Assembly (NCBI RefSeq): GCF_000369065.1
Contig: NZ_KB849799.1
Coordinates: 431,522 to 495,521, forward strand
Reading direction: 5' to 3'
Source of the DNA: Acinetobacter haemolyticus CIP 64.3 = MTCC 9819
GTDB taxonomy: Bacteria; Pseudomonadota; Gammaproteobacteria; Pseudomonadales; Moraxellaceae
Length of the DNA: 64,000 nt
In this document: positions 18,812 to 27,783 of the stretch, in pieces
Layout of the letters: each line of letters starts with the position of its first letter
Numbering within the stretch: position 1 is the stretch's first letter
Translations under genes and position numbers: made by a program
Notes under the pieces: generated by a model
Database searches by the model: none
Told to the model about the DNA's origin: nothing
What the model saw: the letters and a program-made list of their open reading frames with translations, nothing else

Positions 18812-20329
18812 TTATCTTGACTCCTCGTTACGACTGTTTGCTCGTCCTGTTGATGAAATGCTTCTCTGTACTTGTCCTTGCTGTGCAATTTTTTTAGAGC
18901 GTTCCAATTCCTCTAAATATTTCACTGTTGTGGAGATATCTGTTGGTAAAACAGCATCAGGCCAATTGGTTTTTTTAAAGCCTTTTGAAATTTTTTCAAT
19001 ATATTGTTTTATTGGGACATTGCTCGGATGATAAAAATCAATCACTAATTGTGTGGCGCCACCGGGTAGTAATAAACCTGTCCCAAGTTTATTTTCTAAA
19101 TCAACTTGTTCTGCAATTTTCCCTTCCCATACTTTTAATCCATCCCAGTCATTCGGCACCTTTATCCCCATAGACTTTAGTTCACTTACGGTTGGAATTC
19201 TCTCCAACTCAATATAAATTCCATTTTTTGACCATTCTGATTTAACAGCGCAATCTAACCGCCATTCTGTGCCATTTTTAGGTAGTTTATCCCCCCAAAA
19301 TAATCCAAAAGGTTTTGGATCAGATGAATCTAGTACTCGGTTAATATTTATTTTTCTCCCTGGTTTAAAAGTCTTTGCTTCGATCGGAGCCTTTTCACTA
19401 AATGTATTAATAACCCAACTAAGATTTTTCCTTAAATCAGTATAGCCTTCTACTGGCTCAAAATGACTCAAAGGTGCAGGCGTATGCCCTTTACTTGCAA
19501 TCGCTTTAGATGCTGTCGAACTTAGACGAGCTTCAGTGGTCATCACTTTGGTCTGAGTACCGCCAATCTTCGCACCTGCCTCATTCATTTGACGAATGAT
19601 CTCAGTACGAACTTTATTTAATGCTTGATCCAACTCTTTAATAGCTGAAGGAATCATCTTATCTGCAAGACGTCCCAACTCATCTAATTTTGGCCCCATT
19701 GAATTCACATAAACACTGACACTTTCTGGTAATGCTCCACCCATTTTCTGGCTAATAAAAGCAAAGCCATCTTTCATACGTGAAAGGCCATTCTTAAATT
19801 CAGACAAAATTTTACCTTGGTATTGGGCGAAATTAAGTTTTTGAATGAATTGAACCGAGTTGCCATAACCCATTTTTCTTAAAAAGGCGAGTATAGCAGC
19901 AGCCACTTCAGCAACCTTTGTTGCATCTTTCATCACTGTGATTAAGAGACGACCAATTCCTTTTAAAATACCTCCAAAAATCGGAATAATTGGCAATAAA
20001 CATAAAATAATTTTGACCCAATTAATAACTTCAGAAGCTTCTTTTTTGTCATCCGCCATCTTCATCAAAATTGCAACCAAGTCTCGTGCTGCTGTTACTT
20101 CACCAGCTACAGGAAACATACTTATTGCAGCATCAATAAAAATCTGACCTACAGTTGCTTTATCGTTAAACTCTCCCTGTAAAGCACCACCAATCCATTT
20201 TCCTCCAGCAACTACACCATCTTTAACCTGTTTCGCACCACCTACAATTTGGTTACCAGCTTGCGTCGCTCTACTCCAAATGTCTGAGCCGATTTCAATG
20301 ATTGCTATCTTCTTCTCTGCACTACTCAT
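18812..20329 (-). CDS. Probable VgrG-linked type VI secretion effector
   Basis: Candidate toxin delivered by the adjacent VgrG. The 505 aa have: an N-terminal amphipathic, Gly-rich region (about 15-60, including GAKQVKDGVVAGGKWIGGAL), a hydrophobic stretch at about 102-130 (NWVKIILCLLPIIPIFGGIL) that may insert in a membrane, a helical middle (about 140-280), and a C-terminal domain from about 290 to 460 that is likely the toxic part (PFGLFWGDKLPKNGTEWRLD, GIYIELERIPT, GTGLLLPGGATQLVIDFYHP). I cannot assign the catalytic class. The start overlaps the vgrG stop by 4 bases (ATGA). No cognate adaptor such as DUF4123 or DUF1795 is encoded between the two. Confidence 0.65.
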   Translation of the reverse strand: MSSAEKKIAIIEIGSDIWSRATQAGNQIVGGAKQVKDGVVAGGKWIGGALQGEFNDKATVGQIFIDAAISMFPVAGEVTAARDLVAILMKMADDKKEASEVINWVKIILCLLPIIPIFGGILKGIGRLLITVMKDATKVAEVAAAILAFLRKMGYGNSVQFIQKLNFAQYQGKILSEFKNGLSRMKDGFAFISQKMGGALPESVSVYVNSMGPKLDELGRLADKMIPSAIKELDQALNKVRTEIIRQMNEAGAKIGGTQTKVMTTEARLSSTASKAIASKGHTPAPLSHFEPVEGYTDLRKNLSWVINTFSEKAPIEAKTFKPGRKININRVLDSSDPKPFGLFWGDKLPKNGTEWRLDCAVKSEWSKNGIYIELERIPTVSELKSMGIKVPNDWDGLKVWEGKIAEQVDLENKLGTGLLLPGGATQLVIDFYHPSNVPIKQYIEKISKGFKKTNWPDAVLPTDISTTVKYLEELERSKKIAQQGQVQRSISSTGRANSRNEESR

Positions 20330-23166
20330 TTATTCTTTTCCTTCAGTGCTTGCTGATAAGAGGCTTCAAAATCATCCATTGCCCAGTCTGCTTTATGTTC
20401 AGGGTTTTCATCTGCTATAGCTATGACCTGATATGGTCTTTGATCTTCACCAAAAGTAACAACCGCTTCACCTTCTGGTGCATCTTGAATATCTGCAATT
20501 CCTTTGTTATTCGTTATTCCAGAATAACGCTGCCCATTTGCATATTTAATTGTAAAATTTGCGCCCTGAACTGGTTCTTGATCATGGTATTGTAATAACA
20601 GCTGTTTTCTAATTTCATTTGGCATCAAAGGGATATCTATGGGTACTTTCTGCCCCCCCACAAACAAATGCTGCCCCGCCTTTACCTCAAACTTTCCACC
20701 CGTCGTTGGAAAGATCCCCGAACCATTCAATTTGAGCTCAGAACTCTCTGCCTTTAATACAATTTCCTTCGGGCTATTAAAATAAACTGTATCCTCTGTC
20801 GAGATAATTTGTATTCCAGCTTTCGCTAATATATCTAAACCATCGCCTTGTGCCTGTATCTCAACCTTGCCTTTGCCTGCAACTTGTTTAATTCCATTTT
20901 GTGCTGCAAATAGACTGATCTTTTGGCTGGCTTGGGCAATCAAGTTCTTTTGGGTGGTCAGGTTAATACTGTCGCCTGCAAATTGGTTCAGTTGTCCATC
21001 CGCGGACAGATGTATGTCTTCTGAGGTGCTAAGTCCGATGCCATTCGGTGAGCTAAGTAACAGCATCGCTTGTTCAAAGCGGGCTATCTTCTCTTGGATT
21101 TGTTCTGCAAATGCCTGTAATTGCTCTACTGATTCTAATTCATCCGTTTGTTGGTTCTTTGCCACTTCACTCAGGGCTTTGGCATTGTTTTGGTTGCCTT
21201 CCAGCTGTTGTTTGGCTGTTTGCGCTTCAAGGTGTTCGCCTTGTGCTTGGTCTTGTGCATGGGTGCTGATCAGTAAGCCTTCGCCTGCTCGAATCGCACC
21301 CCATTGGTCTGTGCGGAGTTCAAAGCCTTCGCCTCGGTCTTCGCTTTCTGCTTGGGCTTTGGGATGGCTCAGCTTGCCGAGATTGAGTTGACTGGCTGCA
21401 TGGCTACTTTGTAGTTGGGCACTGATCTGTCCTGTAGTGTCATCAAAGCGCAGTTGGTTGTAGCCTGAACCTTGGTATTCTTTGGATTTGATCCCTGCCA
21501 GTTTTTTGGTATCAGGTAATTTGCCTTGGTCATCGAATTTTGTTGGACTGCGTTGTGCTTCGTGGAGTCGTCCTGTGACAAAGGGACGGTCAATGTTGCC
21601 ATCAAAGAAGTCGATGACGACGATTTCTCCAATGCGGGGTAGGAAGCGTGCGCCATAGCCTTCGCCTGCCCAAGGAGTGAGTACATCCACCCAAGCTGAA
21701 TCGGTATCGTTGTTGTTGCTGCCTGCACCACCATCGTGGCTATGGTCGTCATTGCGGGTAAACAGGAAGCGAACTTTGATTCGTCCCCATTCATCCACAT
21801 GGATTTCTTCGCCTTCGGGTCCCACTACTCTGGCACGTTGTGGGTGAGCAGCTGGACGGTGTTGCAGTGGATGGTATTCGGGTACGGTTTTAATATTTCG
21901 GCGTTGTAGCGTCAGTTGGTTGGCTTGGCGTTCTTCTGGGTTTGTGTTTTGGTGATCTTGCCATTGGCTTTGGGTGATCAGTTGATGGACTTGTTGTTGT
22001 AAGTCTTTTGGTAGGTTGTTTTGGTTGTAGTAGCTTTTGGCGGTGATTAGAAATTCTTGGTCTGCACCACTGTGTTGATCGATCTCTGGGTGTTCGTTGA
22101 GTTTAAACCAGTAGCCTACTTGGGTGTCTCGCACTGTAGTACTGGCGATAAATTGTTTGGCTTGGGCATCGTGGTAGTGACTGAGGTGTTGGTTCAGTTT
22201 TTCGATTTGGGTGTTGCCTGATGCTGTTGCACCATCTTCACCATTCAGGTCTTGCATCCATGCGGGGGTGAAGTGCCATGCGTCTTCGAGTCCTAAGCTG
22301 GCGTTGTCGTGTTGTTGACTATGTTGGTGTTTGCTTTGAACGCTACCTGCTCCGTCTTCTTGTTCTAAGGCATCGGCTTGCCAACGTTGGATATGGACTG
22401 CTGTGGGTTGTAGCGCACGTTCTGCAATGAGGCTGGTCATGCTGTCGTATTGTTCGGTGGCACTGCTACGGTGGTAGCGAATTGTTCTTCGATTTAAGGC
22501 TTGGTATTGGCTGTTGTCATCGATCAAGCGGAGTTTTTGGGCTTGGATTGAACTGGTGCTGTTGGCAACGTTCAGTTGTACTTCATCGATCAGCCAGTTA
22601 ATGCCTTCGCTTCTAAGCAGTCGGGTAATGAAGTCATAGTCGCTTTCATTGGCTTGCATCACAAAGGGACGGATATCGTAGTCTTGTTTGATCCCACCAA
22701 GGTCGAGTGTAAGACTTGATGCAAATAGTGGGCTGCGTTGTTGCCATTCTTTGAATAGGGTTTGTACGATGTCGAGTACATTTTTATTCATAAACACGCG
22801 GCTGTTTCGGCGTTTATGCCACAGCGCGGTTGCATCATGGAGTTTGAGTTTATACAGCGTGAGGCTACCGTCAGATTGTCCTTGTACGGCTTCTGTGATA
22901 ATCCCTGTGGTTCTAAATAGTGTACCTGTATCAGTAACTTGGTCTATCGCTGCCTGACAACCGATGAACTGTTTTAATGGGATGTGGGCGTTAGTTGATA
23001 GGCAGATCAGTTCTGCAGTCATGCCCTGATTAATGGCATGCTGACCTTGAATTTTTTGGAGGAAGACTTGTTGATTTAAGCTCGGATTGGCAAATTGTAT
23101 GTGTATCGCACGTTTTTGTGCGGTTAAGCCGAGTTGTTCTAATGCAGCATAAATAGTCTTGAACAT
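20326..23166 (-). CDS. vgrG: Type VI secretion tip protein VgrG with C-terminal extension
   Basis: Forms the trimeric spike that tips the T6SS tube and carries effectors. Domains in order over 946 aa: phage GPD/gp27-like hub (about 1-390), gp5-type OB fold (about 440-560, VVGPEGEEIHVDEWGRIKVRF, then TPWAGEGYGARFLPRIGEIVVIDFFDGNIDRP), DUF2345 beta-helix region (about 690-840), and a C-terminal domain of about 90 residues (GANFTIKYANGQRYSGITNNKGIADIQDAPEGEAVVTF) resembling the transthyretin-like effector-docking extensions of some VgrGs. Bases 20.7-23.1 kb are richer in G+C than the final 350 bases and the effector genes. No structural tss genes are in the window, so this is an orphan vgrG island. 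Confidence 0.93.
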   Translation of the reverse strand: MFKTIYAALEQLGLTAQKRAIHIQFANPSLNQQVFLQKIQGQHAINQGMTAELICLSTNAHIPLKQFIGCQAAIDQVTDTGTLFRTTGIITEAVQGQSDGSLTLYKLKLHDATALWHKRRNSRVFMNKNVLDIVQTLFKEWQQRSPLFASSLTLDLGGIKQDYDIRPFVMQANESDYDFITRLLRSEGINWLIDEVQLNVANSTSSIQAQKLRLIDDNSQYQALNRRTIRYHRSSATEQYDSMTSLIAERALQPTAVHIQRWQADALEQEDGAGSVQSKHQHSQQHDNASLGLEDAWHFTPAWMQDLNGEDGATASGNTQIEKLNQHLSHYHDAQAKQFIASTTVRDTQVGYWFKLNEHPEIDQHSGADQEFLITAKSYYNQNNLPKDLQQQVHQLITQSQWQDHQNTNPEERQANQLTLQRRNIKTVPEYHPLQHRPAAHPQRARVVGPEGEEIHVDEWGRIKVRFLFTRNDDHSHDGGAGSNNNDTDSAWVDVLTPWAGEGYGARFLPRIGEIVVIDFFDGNIDRPFVTGRLHEAQRSPTKFDDQGKLPDTKKLAGIKSKEYQGSGYNQLRFDDTTGQISAQLQSSHAASQLNLGKLSHPKAQAESEDRGEGFELRTDQWGAIRAGEGLLISTHAQDQAQGEHLEAQTAKQQLEGNQNNAKALSEVAKNQQTDELESVEQLQAFAEQIQEKIARFEQAMLLLSSPNGIGLSTSEDIHLSADGQLNQFAGDSINLTTQKNLIAQASQKISLFAAQNGIKQVAGKGKVEIQAQGDGLDILAKAGIQIISTEDTVYFNSPKEIVLKAESSELKLNGSGIFPTTGGKFEVKAGQHLFVGGQKVPIDIPLMPNEIRKQLLLQYHDQEPVQGANFTIKYANGQRYSGITNNKGIADIQDAPEGEAVVTFGEDQRPYQVIAIADENPEHKADWAMDDFEASYQQALKEKNK

Positions 23167-23328
23167 CGCTTCTTATTGAGTTTTTTTAAACGTGAGGGCA
23201 TTTTACAGGAAAATTCGATCAGATGTTCAGACCGTCCCGTCTATTTGTGACAATTTTTGTCTTATTTTATTGCAATTTATTTAAATCGTCTCATTTCTGG
23301 TCTATTCGTCATGATTAAATCAAACGAT

Positions 23329-23360
23329 AAAAAAATGTCCCGAAAATATCGAGACATTTA
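23329..23360 (-). terminator. Terminator of nadK-yeaC
   Basis: AAATGTCCCGA pairs with TCGAGACATTT (one mismatch) around AAATA; a T run follows on the minus strand. It lies 18 bases past the yeaC stop. Confidence 0.75.
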
Positions 23361-23377
23361 ATATTTCTTAAGCGTCA

Positions 23378-23650
23378 TTACACGAAACGAATCGGCTTGA
23401 ACTCAGGCTCATTTTTATGATGATCATCATCACATTCTTCACCTTCTTCTTTGCTGCCACGATCAATATAACCGCTACGCTGTTCTTCTGGAAGATTTTC
23501 TATTTCCCATGCATAAACAGCTTGCATACATGTTTGACGTTGCTCTTTAGTCAAAGCAACACCATTTGGCCATTTACCGATTTCCACGGCTGTTTTTAAT
23601 CGCTCTACAATCTCAGGATTTAAAATAGCGAGCATTTGTTCAATATTCAT
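23378..23650 (-). CDS. yeaC: YeaC-like DUF1315 family protein
   Basis: Small conserved protein of 90 aa and unknown function. The sequence (MLAILNPEIVERLKTAVEIGKWPNG, then QRQTCMQAVYAWEIENLPEEQRSGYI) matches the DUF1315 pattern as I know it. The acidic C-terminal stretch (KEEGEECDDDHHKNEPEF) with a His pair and Cys could bind a metal, an inference only. Its start overlaps the nadK stop by 4 bases (ATGA), so the two are co-translated. Confidence 0.75.
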   Translation of the reverse strand: MNIEQMLAILNPEIVERLKTAVEIGKWPNGVALTKEQRQTCMQAVYAWEIENLPEEQRSGYIDRGSKEEGEECDDDHHKNEPEFKPIRFV

Positions 23651-24555
23651 GATTCATCCTGTTGAAAAGATTCGAAATCTTGATTCCAGCCTAGTTTAGT
23701 ACGACATGCCATATAGAAGTCATAACCAGGCGGATGTAATAAGCTTAGTTTAAATGGATGTTTTCGAATATGTACAGTATCACCAACATTTAACGCAACG
23801 CTATGTTGTCCGTCAGCACTGACCATTGGTAAAACACGATTTTCACGAATCGTGATTTTAACTTCGCTATGACCACCTACAACAATCGGACGAGATGATA
23901 ATGTATGCGGGTGCATTGGAACTAAAGCAATCGCATCCATACTCGGATGCAAAATCGGACCACCACCTGACAATGCATATGCAGTTGAACCCGTTGGTGT
24001 CGAAACAATCAAACCATCACTGTGTTGCCGATATACATATTGTCCATCAATACTCAATTCAAAATCAATCATATGAACCGATCTTCCAGAGTGCAAGACC
24101 ACATCATTTAAGGCAATCGCATCATAGATCGTTTCATTATTGGTGCGAACTTCCATTTCCAACAAGAAACGGCGATCCAATTGAAATTGACCTTGTAACA
24201 CTTGATCAAGTTTAAAAATAGCTTCCGCAGGTTTGATATCAGTTAAAAAGCCTAATCGACCACGGTTAATGCCAATTACAGGAGTATTATATCGAACTAA
24301 GGCGCGAGCGGCATGCAATAAAGATCCATCACCGCCCACAACGACGACAAGATCAACCACCTCACCCAATAAGTTACGGCTTACGGTTTGTCCGTGGCTG
24401 TATGGAACCAATTGTGATGTTTCTTGATCAAAGACAGGATTTAGCCCTAAAGTAATTAAATGATCATGAATGAGACATAACGTTTCTACAACAGAATACT
24501 TATCTGGTCGCCCAATTAGACCAATATTTCGAAAGGATTTATGTGAAATTTGCAC
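23647..24555 (-). CDS. nadK: NAD kinase
   Basis: Phosphorylates NAD+ to NADP+ in the cytosol. The 302-aa product has the GGDGS motif (VVGGDGSLLHAAR), the NRGRLGFLTDI segment, the IALNDVVLHSGR block and the TPTGSTAYALSGGGPILHP signature. The start is taken as GTG at 24555 (fMet-Gln-Ile-Ser-His-Lys), which has GGAG 11 bases upstream and gives the usual length; the in-frame ATG at 24591 has no ribosome site and adds 12 unlikely residues. Divergent from the PBP1b gene across about 220 bases. Confidence 0.95.
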   Translation of the reverse strand: MQISHKSFRNIGLIGRPDKYSVVETLCLIHDHLITLGLNPVFDQETSQLVPYSHGQTVSRNLLGEVVDLVVVVGGDGSLLHAARALVRYNTPVIGINRGRLGFLTDIKPAEAIFKLDQVLQGQFQLDRRFLLEMEVRTNNETIYDAIALNDVVLHSGRSVHMIDFELSIDGQYVYRQHSDGLIVSTPTGSTAYALSGGGPILHPSMDAIALVPMHPHTLSSRPIVVGGHSEVKITIRENRVLPMVSADGQHSVALNVGDTVHIRKHPFKLSLLHPPGYDFYMACRTKLGWNQDFESFQQDES

Positions 24556-24776
24556 GAAAAATGTGGCTCCGTTGCGATTCTCGCATATCATATCATTATT
24601 CGTTGATGATTGATTAAAAACTATAAAAATGTAGATTCTGTGTTTTTAATGCAGTGATTCTCCACTTGTTTTGAAAGATTTTGTTGCATGTTGCTATTTA
24701 TTCACAGTTTTGTGATTGCAAAATGCTCATAAGCTACGCATCATTAGCCACATTGTTTTTGTTTTAACGCAAATCT

Positions 24777-27179
24777 ATGAAGTGTGAACGTGGTATCGGT
24801 TTTATAGGCCTAATCTTTTTAATTTTAGTGATCGGTATATTTGTTGCCTTTAGTATCTATCTGATCCGATTAGATAATATTATTCGCAATAAGTTTGAAG
24901 GTCAGCGCTGGGATATCCCTGCTAAAGTATTTGCTCGCCCGTTGGAGGTCTATGCGAATGCGCCAATTACCCAAGAAAACTTCATTCAAGAACTAAAATT
25001 ACTGGGTTATACAAACACTAGCAATTACGAAAAGTCAGGCAGTTATGTCACACAAGGTAATAAACTTTATGTGCATACGCGTGGTTTTGACTATGGCGAC
25101 AGTACTGAACCTGAGCAAGTATTAGAAGTTGGTTTTTCAGATGGTCGTGTTGGAGATATTCGTTCAACTAAACCTTCAAGTACTGGTATTGCTCGTTTAG
25201 AGCCGATGCTGATCGGCGGGATTTATCCTCAACATAATGAAGATCGTGTGCTAATTAAACTTGATCGCGTGCCTAAAACGTTGATTGAAGCCTTAATTTC
25301 AACGGAAGATCGTAATTTTTACCAGCACCATGGTGTTTCACTACGTGGTACAGCTCGTGCTTTGGTGAGTAATGCTACAGGTGGTAAACGTCAAGGGGGA
25401 TCTACCCTGACGCAACAACTCGTTAAGAATTTTTATTTATCTCCAGAAAAAACGCTTAAACGTAAAGCCAATGAAGCACTCATGGCATTGTTGATTGAAT
25501 TTCATTACAGTAAAGATGAAATCCTAGAAACTTATTTAAACGAAGTAAATTTAGGTCAAAATGGTAACTATTCAATTAATGGTTACGGACTAGCATCACA
25601 ATTCTACTTTGGCTTACCTCTGCGTGAGCTCAACATTTCTCAACAAGCATTTTTGGTAGGTTTAGTACAAGGCCCTTCTCTTTATAATCCTTGGCGGAAT
25701 CCTGAAGCAGCTAAAAAGCGTCGTGATGTCGTTTTAAACAATATGATGGTCATGGGTTATTTAACAGAAGCAGAATATCAAGATGAGATTGCTCGTCCGC
25801 TCAATGTTATTAGCAAACCAACCGTTGGACCAGCTAAATTCCCAGATTTCCTCGATATTGTTCGCCGTCAATTACGTACGGAATACCAAGAAAGTGACAT
25901 AACTAATCAGGGTTTAAGGATTTTCACTACACTTGATCCAATTGCACAAACCAAAGTACAGACTGTATTTAAAAACTCAGTTGAACGCTTGGCTCAACGT
26001 AATCCTGCTCGTCTTAAAGACTTACAAGGGGCTATTTTAGTTGCTCACCCTGAAAATGGTGAGTTAATTGCAGCAGTTGGTTCAACTCAAGACTTTACTG
26101 GCTTTAACCGTACAATTGATGCAAAACGTCAAGTTGGTTCTCTATTAAAACCTGTCATTTTCTTAAATGCGATTGAATCTGGCCGCTATACATGGGCAAG
26201 CCCAGTTGAAGACACGGCTGTCAATATTCCAATTGATGGTGGTAAAAGCTGGTCACCCAAAAATTATAGTGGCAATGAAAATGGTATCGTGCCGATGCAA
26301 CAAGCGCTGGCTAACTCCTATAACCTTTCAACTGTGCGTTTAGCAAATGAATTTGGTCTTTCTTCATTTAGTAATAAGCTAAAACAGTTTGGAGTAAACT
26401 CAGATATTCCGGCCTATCCTTCGATTTATCTTGGTGCAGTAAACATGTCACCGATGGAAGTGCTCAGTATCTATGGGAACTTCGCTACGGGTGGTTTTAA
26501 ATATCCAACACGCTCAATTCGTTCAGTCGTAGATGCTCAGGGTCGCGTGCTCGATCGATTTGGTTTAAATGTTCAACAAACCATTGATCCAGCAGCAGCC
26601 TATATCTTGAATTACGGCTTACAGCAGGTCATGCGTACAGGTACTGGACGTTCTGCATATAACAGTCTACCTGAATCATTAAATCTTGCTGGTAAATCTG
26701 GTACAACAAACGATACACGCGACTCTTGGTTTGCAGGTTATTCAGGAAATCATGTTGCTGTGGTTTGGTTAGGTTTAGATGACAACAAGGTTACAGGACT
26801 TACAGGTTCGTCAGGTGCATTGCCTGTTTGGACCAATGTCATGAGACAACTTCGTCAAGAACCAGTAAATTTACGTCAAACGGATAATGTCCAATGGCAA
26901 TGGATTGATCGCTCTACAGGTGATCTGTCAGCGCAAGGTTGTGAGGGTGCAATGTACATTCCTCTACTTCGTCAAACTGTACCACGTCGTGCAACCCTCT
27001 GCGGCCAATCACACTACGAAGTTGAGCCTACCTATATCCCTCAGAATGATTATGATGATGGTAATGACGACAGTATCGGAAATTATATCCGTGAAACTGA
27101 AAATCAAATGGATACTGATTTATCCAATCAAACTTCTACACGCATTATCTCTAGCGGTAGTTACAGTGGCAATAACTAA
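24777..27179 (+). CDS. mrcB: Penicillin-binding protein 1B (bifunctional class A PBP)
   Basis: Inner-membrane peptidoglycan synthase with glycosyltransferase and transpeptidase activities. The 800 aa show one N-terminal membrane helix (about 8-30), a UB2H-like region (about 45-140), GT51 glycosyltransferase (STEDRNFYQHHGVSLRGTARA, GGSTLTQQLVKNFYLS, with the catalytic Glu in TEDR), and transpeptidase with catalytic SLLK, SYN and KSGT motifs. The presence of the UB2H-like segment points to PBP1b rather than PBP1a, and to activation by an outer-membrane lipoprotein. The following gene encodes a lipoprotein 18 bases downstream, in the same direction, which could be a partner. Confidence 0.93.
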   Translation: MKCERGIGFIGLIFLILVIGIFVAFSIYLIRLDNIIRNKFEGQRWDIPAKVFARPLEVYANAPITQENFIQELKLLGYTNTSNYEKSGSYVTQGNKLYVHTRGFDYGDSTEPEQVLEVGFSDGRVGDIRSTKPSSTGIARLEPMLIGGIYPQHNEDRVLIKLDRVPKTLIEALISTEDRNFYQHHGVSLRGTARALVSNATGGKRQGGSTLTQQLVKNFYLSPEKTLKRKANEALMALLIEFHYSKDEILETYLNEVNLGQNGNYSINGYGLASQFYFGLPLRELNISQQAFLVGLVQGPSLYNPWRNPEAAKKRRDVVLNNMMVMGYLTEAEYQDEIARPLNVISKPTVGPAKFPDFLDIVRRQLRTEYQESDITNQGLRIFTTLDPIAQTKVQTVFKNSVERLAQRNPARLKDLQGAILVAHPENGELIAAVGSTQDFTGFNRTIDAKRQVGSLLKPVIFLNAIESGRYTWASPVEDTAVNIPIDGGKSWSPKNYSGNENGIVPMQQALANSYNLSTVRLANEFGLSSFSNKLKQFGVNSDIPAYPSIYLGAVNMSPMEVLSIYGNFATGGFKYPTRSIRSVVDAQGRVLDRFGLNVQQTIDPAAAYILNYGLQQVMRTGTGRSAYNSLPESLNLAGKSGTTNDTRDSWFAGYSGNHVAVVWLGLDDNKVTGLTGSSGALPVWTNVMRQLRQEPVNLRQTDNVQWQWIDRSTGDLSAQGCEGAMYIPLLRQTVPRRATLCGQSHYEVEPTYIPQNDYDDGNDDSIGNYIRETENQMDTDLSNQTSTRIISSGSYSGNN

Positions 27180-27197
27180 GTGATCGGATGATTGGAA

Positions 27198-27755
27198 ATG
27201 ATTAAAAAATCGCTATTCTTAACAGGTGTAATGATACTTGCTGGTTGTAGCACAACACCAGAACGCCCTACGCCTCAAACACCACCTCCGAAGGTGAATG
27301 ATAGCCAGAAGAAAGTTACGCCACCCCCTTCTGGCGTCAAAATCACACCTTATGAGCAAAAAGAAATTAAGCGCCAAACTGTTCCAGTCGTAGTGCCTGA
27401 ACAAAAGGTACAGCAAAGATTTAGCAATGACGGTGCGCAATTACCCGCTTTCAAGACATTGATGCAAAAGACTCAAACTGCGTACAAACAAAAACAGTTT
27501 GGCGATGCCGAACGTTTTGCGCTTCAGGCACAACGTATTGCACCTCAAGCCGCTGAAACATACTTATATTTGGCATTGATTGCTGATCAACGTAAGCAAT
27601 ATGCAAATGCTGAAGCTCTTGCTCGACGTGGTTTGAGTTATGCCCAAAGTAATGTAATGAAAAAACAACTTTGGACAATTGTACTTCGTGCTAGTGAAGC
27701 GCGAAATCACAACGTAAAAGCCGATGAAGCGAGAAGAATGATTCGTTCTCTGTAA
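27198..27755 (+). CDS. Tetratricopeptide-like lipoprotein downstream of PBP1b
   Basis: Probable periplasm-facing lipoprotein of 185 aa. The lipobox is LAGC (Cys at about residue 17), followed by a Pro-rich linker (TPERPTPQTPPPK, VTPPPSG) and a C-terminal pair of TPR-like helices (about 90-165, KQKQFGDAERFALQAQRIAPQAAETYLYLALIADQRKQYANAEALARRGL). The Pro-rich tether and the position behind mrcB suggest a PBP1b-associated factor, analogous to but not evidently homologous with LpoB. ATG at 27198 is chosen; TTG at 27192 is in frame but less likely. Confidence 0.7.
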   Translation: MIKKSLFLTGVMILAGCSTTPERPTPQTPPPKVNDSQKKVTPPPSGVKITPYEQKEIKRQTVPVVVPEQKVQQRFSNDGAQLPAFKTLMQKTQTAYKQKQFGDAERFALQAQRIAPQAAETYLYLALIADQRKQYANAEALARRGLSYAQSNVMKKQLWTIVLRASEARNHNVKADEARRMIRSL

Positions 27756-27783
27756 ACGAAGATCTGTGAAATACCAACAGAAC

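Noticed and set aside
20867..21391. Cysteine-rich plus-strand frame opposite vgrG
   Set aside because: It is a shadow of the G+C-richer vgrG core; no ribosome site or domain pattern.
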